A program made the position numbers and the translations under genes. This document shows positions 1 to 5,635 of a stretch of DNA of 5,635 nt, piece after piece. The notes beneath the pieces are model-generated. The model had not been told where the DNA came from and made no database searches. It saw only the letters and a list, made by a program, of their open reading frames with translations. The stretch is from an uncultured bacterium (GTDB taxonomy: Bacteria; Cyanobacteriota; Vampirovibrionia; Gastranaerophilales; Gastranaerophilaceae). Positions within the stretch are counted from its first letter, which is position 1. Each line of letters starts with the position of its first letter. The stretch spans positions 1-5,635 of the forward strand of contig CASGAK010000068.1 in assembly GCA_949299435.1 (NCBI GenBank), given 5' to 3'.

Positions 1-211
1 AAACCCATTCTGAAATTAACTGAATTGTACAAACTGCTTCATCTTCATCAAAAGCCTCATTGGATTCTATTTTTTTATCGGCTTTAATAGCATAATGATA
101 AACTTTATCTCTTATATAAATTTCTTCATTGCGATATTTTACAGGTACAGTCCCTCTTACCTGAAATCTCAGCTGGTTTATAAAATCTTTGTGCCTTATA
201 TTTTCTTCCAT
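1..211 (-). CDS. Unrecognised small acidic protein, N-terminal 70 codons only
   Basis: The frame opens with ATG at 209-211 and stays open to the left window edge, so the C-terminus is missing. A good ribosome binding site (AAAGGG, about 217-222) lies 5 nt before the ATG and decides the start. The protein begins MEENIRHKDFINQLRF and has no signal peptide or membrane segment, so it is probably cytoplasmic. It mixes charged residues with alternating beta-type stretches (for example VRGTVPVKY and EEIYIRDKVYHY), then an acidic patch (EAFDEDEA) before the cut. I do not recognise the family and assign no function. It starts 26 bp after the stop of the secreted-protein gene, with no terminator between them, so the two are probably co-transcribed. 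That the frame is real rests on the RBS, the 70-codon open frame and the operon-like spacing. Confidence 0.6.
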   Translation of the reverse strand, partial: MEENIRHKDFINQLRFQVRGTVPVKYRNEEIYIRDKVYHYAIKADKKIESNEAFDEDEAVCTIQLISEWV

Positions 212-237
212 TCAATCCCTTTCATTTAATTAGAGAA

Positions 238-1128
238 TTACAAACTCAAATAGACATCTTCTTTCAGTTTAATTTCAAATTCACTTCCTGCAGGGATAGA
301 AACTCTACCTCCTTTATGCCCAATTGAGAATATCGGAGATCCAGCAAAGTTTACAACATAAGTAACAACGCCCACAATTGTCGGAATTGGAGAGATAATT
401 ACACCAATAGGATTGTCTGCAAGTTTTTTGGAGGTTTTTCTTGTTTTTTGATAGAACACTTCACCTTTATCTATTTGGTCTGAAACGCCTTTCCAATATT
501 CACGCTTGCCTTTAATATTATTTATGAATATCTTTTTGTGATTTGCCTTTGTAACCTTCCCATAAGCATTATAAGTACGACCTTTAAACTGCACCTTATC
601 AATAGTCAAGACAACTAATCCGCCATTACCTGTAATTTGAGGCAAGTGAGAATCCGTCACAGTCGCAGTAAATAAAGTTCCTGCAGGAATTGTCACATAA
701 CGCTGATATACAGGAGCAACTGATGTGAATGTGACCTTTGCTCCCTCTTTTAAATAATCCGATACAAGATTGTTTGATTTTAAACGGAATTTCGTACCTT
801 TTTTTATTTTTATTGCCGTAAAATCATCTTCTACTAACTCTGAGCCAGGCAGATTTTTATCAACTTTTTTCTTCACTGGCTCAACAACTGTCGGAGCCAT
901 TTTAGGCGGGGCTGATGTTTGAGTTGTCGAAGTAGTTGTCTTAGGCTGAGTTGTAACCGTCTTGGACGGAGTAGCCGTCTTTGGAAGCGGCGGTAAATTT
1001 TGCTGCTCAAGTTTTGATGGGTTATAATTTTTTCTTATCTCCTCATCTATTGACATATCAAGCTGTAAGGCAAATACAGGTGATATAGTCAAACATAAGG
1101 CTAATATAGCAACAACTAATATCTTCAC
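238..1128 (-). CDS. Secreted protein of unknown function with Pro/Thr linker and repeated IPAG motif
   Basis: The 296-residue product is predicted to be exported. Residues 1-20 form a classic Sec signal peptide (Lys2, hydrophobic core, cleavage likely after VFA at 18-20). A Pro/Thr/Lys low-complexity linker runs from about 44 to 84. The rest is a basic, beta-rich region in which a short motif recurs: KKGTKFRLK (109-117), IPAGTLFTATV (147-157) and IPAGSEFEIKL (278-288). Such 'IPAGT + hydrophobic' strands are seen in several periplasmic or envelope proteins (VirB10/TrbI-type beta domains among them), but I cannot assign this protein to a family. Residues 239-274 are hydrophobic and Gly/Pro-rich (IGVIISPIPTIVGVV) and may be a membrane-associated or buried hairpin. 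The start codon is GTG; an AAGAGG site 5 nt upstream supports it, and the signal peptide begins exactly there. The gene lies downstream of gltA but behind a terminator-like hairpin, and upstream of the small partial gene. Confidence 0.85.
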   Translation of the reverse strand: MKILVVAILALCLTISPVFALQLDMSIDEEIRKNYNPSKLEQQNLPPLPKTATPSKTVTTQPKTTTSTTQTSAPPKMAPTVVEPVKKKVDKNLPGSELVEDDFTAIKIKKGTKFRLKSNNLVSDYLKEGAKVTFTSVAPVYQRYVTIPAGTLFTATVTDSHLPQITGNGGLVVLTIDKVQFKGRTYNAYGKVTKANHKKIFINNIKGKREYWKGVSDQIDKGEVFYQKTRKTSKKLADNPIGVIISPIPTIVGVVTYVVNFAGSPIFSIGHKGGRVSIPAGSEFEIKLKEDVYLSL

Positions 1129-1139
1129 AACTACCTCTT

Positions 1140-1194
1140 AAAAAATAACGTCACTTCCATATTCCATAACCCAAAATATGAAAAGTGACGTTAT
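1140..1194 (-). terminator. Rho-independent terminator after gltA
   Basis: Perfect 12-bp inverted repeat: ATAACGTCACTT (minus-strand 5' arm, 1183-1194) and AAGTGACGTTAT (1145-1156). A second 6-bp stem sits inside the loop (1158-1163 with 1175-1180), so most of the element can fold as one long interrupted hairpin. On the minus strand it is followed at once by a run of six T (1145-1140, the first shared with the stem). It begins 8 bp after the gltA stop codon, the expected place for that gene's terminator. The U-run touches the AAGAGG ribosome binding site (1134-1139) of the next gene, so the element could also control that gene. On the plus strand there is no T-run, so it is one-directional. 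Confidence 0.8.
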
Positions 1195-1202
1195 AAAACA
1201 AA

Positions 1203-2576
1203 CTACTCTGCTAAAAGCTCATTGATAGCTTTTGCAGCTTTTTTACCTGCACCCATTGCATTAATTGCGTTAGATTCTCCAACCGGAGCAACGTCCCCGC
1301 CTGCATATACAGTCGGAATATTTGTGCAGCGAGTTTCACCATCTACTGTAATATATCCGCGTTTATCTGTGATTATTTCAAGCCCTTCTGCTTCAGCTGA
1401 ACGTTGAATAATCGGGTTTGGACCTGTACCTAAAGCAACAATTACTGTATCCAATTCAACGGTTTCAATTTTACCAGTCGGAACAGGTTTTCTACGACCG
1501 CTTTCATCAGGTTCACCAAGTTCCATCACTTCTAATTCTACAGCTTTTACATAACCGTCTTGGCCTAAAATTTCTTTTGGTGCATACAAGAATTTGAATA
1601 TAACACCTTCTTCTTTCGCGTGACGGATTTCTTCCAATCTTGCAGGAAGCTCTTTTTCTGTACGTCTGTAGATAATATAAACTTCTTCAAAACCGACTCT
1701 GACAGCAGTTCTTGCTGCGTCCATCGCAACGTTTCCGCCGCCAAATACCGCTACTTTTTTACCAACTCTTAATGGTGTTGGGCTGTCAGGTTGCCCAGCT
1801 TGCATTAAATTTACACGAGTCAAGAACTCATTTGCAGAGAACACACCGTTCAAGTTTTCACCGGGCACATGAAGCATTTTTGGAAGACCTGCACCAGAGC
1901 AAATGAATATAGCATCAAACCCGTCATCTTTTAACTGTTTTAAAGTAATTGATTTACCTACAATTACGTTTGTATGGAATTTTACTCCCATAGCTTTTAG
2001 GTTTGTAATTTCTCTATCTAATACGGTCCTTGGAAGTCTAAATGGAGGAATACCATATCTTAATACCCCACCTAGTTTATGCAAAGCCTCAAATACCACA
2101 ACTTCATGACCAGCTTTTCTTAAATCAGCGGCAGCTGTAATACCCGCACAACCTGAGCCGACGACTGCAACTTTTTTACCTGACGGTTTAATTTCAGGCA
2201 TATCAGCACTTGTATTATCTCCTACATATCTTTCTAAAGCACCGATTGATACCGGAAGACCTTTTATACCTAAAATACATTTTCCTTCGCATTGTCTTTC
2301 TTGAGGGCAAACTCTGCCGCAGACTGAAGGTAACATGCTTGTCTGTCTTATAATTTCTCCGGCTTTATCCAAATCACCTTCTTTTATCGCTTGAATAAAT
2401 TGTGGTATTTGAATATTTACTGGACAACCTTTTACACATTGCGGATTTTTGCAATTCAAACACCTTGATGCTTCCAGCTTTACTTGTTCAGGTGTCAAAT
2501 TACTTTCCACAGGATCAAAGTTTGAACGTCTTTGAATTTTATCCTGTTCTATAACTCTTTGTCTTTCTACAGCCAT
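1203..2576 (-). CDS. gltA: NADPH-dependent glutamate synthase, GltA type (GltD-like small-subunit flavoprotein)
   Basis: The 457-residue iron-sulfur flavoprotein belongs to the GltD/homotetrameric GltA family, which moves electrons between NADPH, FAD and [4Fe-4S] clusters for glutamate synthesis from glutamine and 2-oxoglutarate. The N-terminal cluster domain has all eight cysteines: C39, C42, C47, C51 and C86, C90, C96, C100. The FAD-binding GSGCAG lies at 140-145, with GGVLRYGIP at 169-177. The NADPH-binding GGGNVAMDAART lies at 279-290; RR at 304-305 suits the 2'-phosphate of NADPH. The C-terminal FAD motif YAGGDVA is at 424-430. Length matches the stand-alone family (about 450-475). The ATG is preceded by AGAGGGG (2584-2590) at 7 nt. 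No glutamate synthase large subunit and no NfnS/SudB-like partner lies in the window, so the related NfnL/SudA (electron-bifurcating transhydrogenase or sulfide dehydrogenase subunit) cannot be excluded. The gene has its own promoter and terminator and looks monocistronic. It is also annotated gltD in some genomes. Confidence 0.93.
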   Translation of the reverse strand: MAVERQRVIEQDKIQRRSNFDPVESNLTPEQVKLEASRCLNCKNPQCVKGCPVNIQIPQFIQAIKEGDLDKAGEIIRQTSMLPSVCGRVCPQERQCEGKCILGIKGLPVSIGALERYVGDNTSADMPEIKPSGKKVAVVGSGCAGITAAADLRKAGHEVVVFEALHKLGGVLRYGIPPFRLPRTVLDREITNLKAMGVKFHTNVIVGKSITLKQLKDDGFDAIFICSGAGLPKMLHVPGENLNGVFSANEFLTRVNLMQAGQPDSPTPLRVGKKVAVFGGGNVAMDAARTAVRVGFEEVYIIYRRTEKELPARLEEIRHAKEEGVIFKFLYAPKEILGQDGYVKAVELEVMELGEPDESGRRKPVPTGKIETVELDTVIVALGTGPNPIIQRSAEAEGLEIITDKRGYITVDGETRCTNIPTVYAGGDVAPVGESNAINAMGAGKKAAKAINELLAE

Positions 2577-2620
2577 TTTATATCCCCTCTTATATTTATA
2601 AATTTACTATTAATATAAGT

Positions 2621-2649
2621 ATTGTAATTAAAAAACGCAATCAATGCAA
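2621..2649 (-). promoter_or_regulatory. Probable sigma-70-type promoter of gltA
   Basis: On the minus strand, TTGCAT (2644-2649) and TACAAT (2621-2626) are separated by exactly 17 bp. The -10 box matches the consensus in five of six bases and the -35 box in three of six. Transcription would start near 2614, giving a leader of about 38 nt that contains the AGAGGGG ribosome binding site. An overlapping alternative uses TTGCGT with TATATT (2612-2617), also at 17 bp. The region is very AT-rich, so which pair is used is uncertain. I saw no convincing operator or riboswitch in the short leader. Confidence 0.55.
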
Positions 2650-2676
2650 GAATTTATTTAAAAACTTCACAATTAC

Positions 2677-2704
2677 TTGAAAAAAAGGCTTTTAATTGTA
2701 AAAT
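2677..2704 (+). promoter_or_regulatory. Probable sigma-70-type promoter of mutS2, placed for a leaderless transcript
   Basis: TTGAAA (2677-2682, five of six consensus bases) and TAAAAT (2699-2704, five of six) are spaced by 16 bp. Only six bases (TTCCTT) separate the -10 box from the mutS2 ATG at 2711, so the predicted first transcribed base is the A of the start codon. No Shine-Dalgarno sequence is present in this gap, and the T of the -10 box belongs to an in-frame TAA (2699-2701), which rules out an upstream start. The element is the best promoter match in the intergenic region. Confidence 0.65.
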
Positions 2705-2710
2705 TTCCTT

Positions 2711-5086
2711 ATGGATATTCAATCAAAGACCTTAAAGACTTTAGAATTTGATAAAATTCAAGAAAAGATTTCACTTTTTGCAAAAACATCACAAAGCAAA
2801 GAGTTGTCATTGAATGCACCAATTTATAGTGAATATTCTGATATTATAAAAGCATTAACTTATACAAAAGAAGCAAAGAGTCTGCTTGATTATGCAATTG
2901 ATATCCCGATAGGATTTGTCGCAAATATCGGTGAAATTCAAAAGAACGCAAATATCAGCTACTTAAATGAAGAAGAGCTGATTGATATTGCTAAAACTAT
3001 ACACTCATCAAGGTTAGTCAAAAAATTTTTGCAGGAAAATTCTGAAAACACAAAAATTCCTCAACTATTACAACTTTCTCAAAACCTTTTATCAGCTAAA
3101 GATTTAGAGGATAAAATTTTTAGCACATTTGATGAGGATTTGAAAATAAAAAAAGATGCCTCACCGGAATTAAAAGGGCTTTGGGCATCACTTTTTGAAA
3201 CCGAAAAAAATCTTAGAAATAAGGTAAATGATCTTTTAAATTCGACAGAATTTTCAAAACACCTGCAGGAAAATATCTATACAACTCGCGATGAAAGGAT
3301 TGTTTTTCAAGTCAAGGCACCTTCAAAAAATAAAATAAAAGGTATAGTCCATGATGTATCTGCGACTAATAAAACTTTTTATATAGAACCGGAAGAAATC
3401 ATTCCGATAAACAACAAAATCAGAGAAATCCAATCGAAAATTCATGCAGAAGAAGTACGAATTTTAGTCGAATTATCATCCTTAGTAAAAGACAAAATGA
3501 CAGATTTAAAAATCACAGAACGCACACTTTCAGAAATCGATTTTCATTTTGCAAAAGCTAGATATGCCGCAAGAATCGGTGCTATTGAGCCTGAAATTCT
3601 ATCTGATAAAAAATTCATAAGTTATGAGAACATGCGACACCCGCTTTTAATAGGAACTGTGGAGAATATAATCTCTAATGATTTTGAAATAGGGAAAGAT
3701 TATAAATCAATAATAATTACAGGTTCAAACACTGGCGGAAAAACCGTTACGATAAAGACAATCGGACTTTTTATTCTAATGGCAAAAGCCGGATTTTTCC
3801 TGCCCTGCACAATGGCTAAAGTTTACCCGTTCAAAAAAGTTTTTGCAGACATCGGCGATGATCAAAGTATTTTACAGAGCTTATCGACTTTTTCTTCACA
3901 CATGAAAAATATAATTGAAATCACAGAAAAATCCGATGATGAAACATACGTTTTATTAGATGAAATTTGTGCAGGCACTGACCCTCAAGAGGGTTCTGTA
4001 CTTGCAAAAGTAATTTTGGAATATTTGGCTCAAAAAGGAGTATTTTCAACAATTACAACACACTATGGAGAATTAAAAGCTCTTGAATATTCAAACCCGT
4101 ATTTTAAAAACGCGTCAGTCGAATTTGATTCAAATTCACTAAAGCCTACATACAAACTATTAATTGGAATCCCGGGATTAAGCAACGCTATTGCTATTTC
4201 TTCAAACTTGGGACTATCAAAAGATATCACAGAAAAAGCTAAAGATATGCTTATATCTCAAAAAGATTCTTCAATTCTTGTCGTAGAAAAGTTGCAAGAA
4301 ACTCAACAAAAATTGAGCGACAATCTCAAAGATACAGAAATTGCAAAAGAAGAAGCAGACGAATTAAAAAAGGAATATGAAGAAAATCTTGAAGCTATAA
4401 AAAAAGATAAGAAAAAAACAATTAAAAACATAAAAACAAAATTCGACAGTGAAATGCTTTCAGTCAGAGCAGAACTGAAAGAAATCATTGATGAAATGCG
4501 AAAAGAAAAAACAGAAAAAATAGCTCGCAGATCATATTCACGTCTTACAAAACTCGAGCAAGGATTCAAAGAAAAACTTGAGAAGTATGACGAAAAAAAT
4601 AAATACGCCCCGATTGATTTTGAAAACTTAAAAATCGGTGATAAATTACTTGTAAAAGATATCCACCAAACAGTGACACTACTTTCCATGCCTGATAAAA
4701 AAGGGGAAATTTTAGTACAGATGGGTAACATCAAAACCCAAATAGACAAAGAAAAACTTGCACCCTATGATAAAAAATACGAAAAAAAATCTTCAGGATA
4801 TTCACCGATTAGTTTTGAGAAATTTGAACTTAAAAGAACTGAGCTGTCAAATAGGCTGGATTTAAGAGGAAAGACCGTAGAAGATGCTCTTGATGAGTTG
4901 GAACTGTTCCTTGATCAGGCAAGTCTTGCAAATTTTTCTGAAGTATCAGTAATTCACGGTCATGGTACAGGGGCTTTAAAGTCCGCAACGAGAGAGTTTT
5001 TAAAGACATCACCTTATGTAAAAGAATTTCGCCCCGGAGGAGATGGTGAAGGCGGTGACGGTATTAGCGTCATTACCCTTAGATAA
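2711..5086 (+). CDS. mutS2: MutS2 / RqcU, ATPase with C-terminal Smr domain
   Basis: The 791-residue protein is full length for the family (Bacillus subtilis MutS2 is 785). In other bacteria MutS2 suppresses homologous recombination and, as RqcU, splits collided ribosomes for quality control. Order of parts: N-terminal MutS core and lever helices (1-320, starting with the family signature KTLKTLEFDKI at 6-16); ABC-type ATPase with Walker A GSNTGGKT (338-345), Walker B and signature region VLLDEICAGTDPQEG (414-428) and TTHYGELKAL (449-458); a long charged coiled coil (about 520-630); a KOW-like beta region (about 634-686); and the Smr domain with LDLRG (716-720), HGHGTGAL (749-756) and the terminal GGDGEGGDG stretch (776-784). 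Two ATPase positions are unusual: Ser339 where Pro is common, and IC at 419-420 where LG is common. The ATG is fixed by the N-terminal signature and an in-frame stop 12 bp upstream. There is no ribosome binding site. It is divergent from gltA and convergent with the acyltransferase gene. Confidence 0.97.
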   Translation: MDIQSKTLKTLEFDKIQEKISLFAKTSQSKELSLNAPIYSEYSDIIKALTYTKEAKSLLDYAIDIPIGFVANIGEIQKNANISYLNEEELIDIAKTIHSSRLVKKFLQENSENTKIPQLLQLSQNLLSAKDLEDKIFSTFDEDLKIKKDASPELKGLWASLFETEKNLRNKVNDLLNSTEFSKHLQENIYTTRDERIVFQVKAPSKNKIKGIVHDVSATNKTFYIEPEEIIPINNKIREIQSKIHAEEVRILVELSSLVKDKMTDLKITERTLSEIDFHFAKARYAARIGAIEPEILSDKKFISYENMRHPLLIGTVENIISNDFEIGKDYKSIIITGSNTGGKTVTIKTIGLFILMAKAGFFLPCTMAKVYPFKKVFADIGDDQSILQSLSTFSSHMKNIIEITEKSDDETYVLLDEICAGTDPQEGSVLAKVILEYLAQKGVFSTITTHYGELKALEYSNPYFKNASVEFDSNSLKPTYKLLIGIPGLSNAIAISSNLGLSKDITEKAKDMLISQKDSSILVVEKLQETQQKLSDNLKDTEIAKEEADELKKEYEENLEAIKKDKKKTIKNIKTKFDSEMLSVRAELKEIIDEMRKEKTEKIARRSYSRLTKLEQGFKEKLEKYDEKNKYAPIDFENLKIGDKLLVKDIHQTVTLLSMPDKKGEILVQMGNIKTQIDKEKLAPYDKKYEKKSSGYSPISFEKFELKRTELSNRLDLRGKTVEDALDELELFLDQASLANFSEVSVIHGHGTGALKSATREFLKTSPYVKEFRPGGDGEGGDGISVITLR

Positions 5087-5096
5087 CTTTGACGGT

Positions 5097-5128
5097 AAAA
5101 AAGACTACCGCGATTTATGCGTAGCTTT
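5097..5128 (-). terminator. Probable terminator of the acyltransferase gene
   Basis: On the minus strand the sequence GCTACGC, a 7-nt loop (5112-5118) and GCGGTAG fold into a six-base-pair stem with one bulged base (arms at 5119-5124 and 5105-5111). This is followed by TCTTTTTT (5104-5097). It starts about 37 bp beyond the acyltransferase stop codon and ends 11 bp past the mutS2 stop. On the plus strand the stem can gain an AAAG/CTTT extension but lacks a following T-run, so it serves mainly the minus strand. Confidence 0.6.
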
Positions 5129-5175
5129 CACATACCAAACATAGCTAAGACCTGTTCTTTATCATGTGATTTTTT
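5128..5175 (+). terminator. Weak candidate terminator of mutS2
   Basis: TCACAT (5128-5133) and ATGTGA (5164-5169) are a perfect 6-bp inverted repeat, followed directly by six T (5170-5175). The loop is long (30 nt) and holds only a small AAGA/TCTT stem, and the outer stem is AT-rich, so stability is doubtful. It would lie partly over the last codons of the convergent acyltransferase gene. Position after mutS2 and the T-run are the only support. Confidence 0.3.
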
Positions 5176-5635
5176 CGGACAGTTTTTTGTATATAAATTT
5201 TTGAAATTTTGCAAAATAAGTCGTCGTGAGCATAACAACGACAAAATATAAATACGTCATCTGCACAGGATCAAATATTGAATATATCTTATCTCCCCTT
5301 GTAAATACATGTGAGCCGGTTAATTTCAAAAGAATAGGGGAATCAGCATAATGGAACAGCAAAGATGTAATTACATACATTACAAATAAATGATTTGCCA
5401 TTATATGATATGTAGAATTTCCGATATCTTGAAGAAGTTTTACATCTTTTAAATAAGGATATAGAATTTTTACCGCGAACAACGACACCCAAATTCCTGT
5501 CAAAGAAGTGAATACAGGCACAATCAACTGCTCATCAAATCGACCCCACACCAACACATAACTAAGCCCGATACCATGATAGGGATCAAAGTCCCTGTTA
5601 AATAACCACAAAAATGATTGGAAAAGTATAATTCC
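5162..5635 (-). CDS. Acyltransferase-3-like membrane protein, C-terminal 157 residues
   Basis: The frame runs open through the right window edge (last visible codons read GIILFQSFLWLF), so the N-terminus and true start are missing; the TTG at 5609-5611 is an internal Leu codon, not a start. Four hydrophobic segments are visible: 1-12 (cut), 37-60, 76-96 and 125-145, numbered from the first visible residue, followed by a basic tail (KFQKFIYKKLSEK). The segment DIGNSTYHIMANHLFVMYV (70-88) resembles the 'LG..S..IY..H' helix near the C-terminus of acyltransferase family 3 (O-acetylases of surface polysaccharides, lipids or exported metabolites). The likely place of action is the inner membrane, with the substrate unknown. 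The family's catalytic His/Arg residues lie in the missing half, so the call is moderate; another multi-pass envelope enzyme or polysaccharide membrane protein is possible. The stop codon is TGA at 5162-5164. The gene is convergent with mutS2. Confidence 0.65.
   Translation of the reverse strand, partial: GIILFQSFLWLFNRDFDPYHGIGLSYVLVWGRFDEQLIVPVFTSLTGIWVSLFAVKILYPYLKDVKLLQDIGNSTYHIMANHLFVMYVITSLLFHYADSPILLKLTGSHVFTRGDKIYSIFDPVQMTYLYFVVVMLTTTYFAKFQKFIYKKLSEKIT

Noticed and set aside
1222..2109. Three plus-strand open frames of 61-68 codons within gltA, and a 60-codon minus-strand frame at 4830-5012 within mutS2.
   Set aside because: All lie antisense to strongly supported conserved genes, have no family-like motifs and have no convincing expression signals.
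2670..2698. CAATTA/TAATTG inverted repeat (2670-2675 and 2693-2698) overlapping the mutS2 promoter, considered as an operator.
   Set aside because: Six-base AT-only-plus-one arms with a 17-bp spacer are expected by chance in such AT-rich DNA, and the symmetry does not extend inward or outward.
2577..2710. A possible NtcA-type (GTA-N8-TAC) or other nitrogen-control site upstream of gltA.
   Set aside because: I looked for the spaced GTA/TAC palindrome on both strands and found no acceptable match near the gltA promoter.
287..3269. The palindromic octamer CCTGCAGG occurs three times (287-294, 680-687, 3262-3269), more than expected for AT-rich DNA, raising the idea of a HIP1-like over-represented genome element.
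   Set aside because: Two of the three copies encode the same protein motif (Pro-Ala-Gly of IPAG) in one gene, so the repeat is explained at the protein level. One further copy is not evidence of a genome-wide element. Counting it in the full genome against a codon-shuffled model would settle this.
4303..4749. A 148-codon minus-strand open frame, rich in Ser and Phe, inside mutS2.
   Set aside because: It is antisense to the Lys/Glu-rich coiled coil and KOW region of mutS2, whose A-rich codons read as Phe/Ser/Leu on the other strand. It is a shadow frame with no independent support.
5609..5611. TTG as the start codon of a 149-residue acyltransferase-like protein.
   Set aside because: The same frame continues hydrophobic and open to the window edge, the fragment is far shorter than acyltransferase-3 proteins (about 330-380 residues), and TTG here falls inside a membrane segment. 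It is better read as an internal Leu of a cut gene.

Overview
This is a compact, AT-rich bacterial window with five protein-coding genes: three complete or nearly whole genes in the middle and one cut gene at each edge. I found no RNA genes, insertion sequences, CRISPR arrays or phage genes. The low GC content, A-rich coding strands, a MutS2 with a full Smr domain, a stand-alone GltA-type glutamate synthase and a Pro/Thr-linker secreted protein fit a host-associated anaerobe. A Gastranaerophilales-type 'Melainabacteria' lineage is my best guess, with a clostridial lineage as the alternative. This is an inference from overall style, not from a marker gene.

Left half (minus strand, reading right to left): gltA (1203-2576) comes first, followed by a strong 12-bp-stem hairpin with a U-run (1140-1194). 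Next is a secreted protein of unknown function that starts with GTG (238-1128), then the first 70 codons of an unrecognised small acidic protein (1-211, cut by the window edge). The last two genes are 26 bp apart and are probably one transcript. The terminator ends directly against the ribosome binding site of the secreted-protein gene.

Centre: a 134-bp divergent intergenic region (2577-2710) carries a promoter for gltA on the minus strand and one for mutS2 on the plus strand. The mutS2 promoter lies so close to the ATG that the transcript should begin at the start codon itself, and there is no Shine-Dalgarno sequence. mutS2 is therefore predicted to be a leaderless mRNA, unlike its neighbours.

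Right half: mutS2 (2711-5086, plus) encodes a full-length MutS2/RqcU ATPase with a KOW-like region and a C-terminal Smr domain. It converges on the C-terminal part of a membrane acyltransferase-3-like protein (5162 to the window edge, minus). The 75-bp convergent gap holds a terminator for the acyltransferase gene and a weaker candidate for mutS2.

The genes do not form an obvious pathway: nitrogen assimilation or redox (gltA), ribosome rescue or recombination control (mutS2), envelope modification (acyltransferase) and an unknown exported protein. I see mostly ordinary chromosomal housekeeping content. The points worth attention are the expression signals (leaderless mutS2, terminator abutting an RBS) and the unknown exported protein with its repeated IPAG motif.
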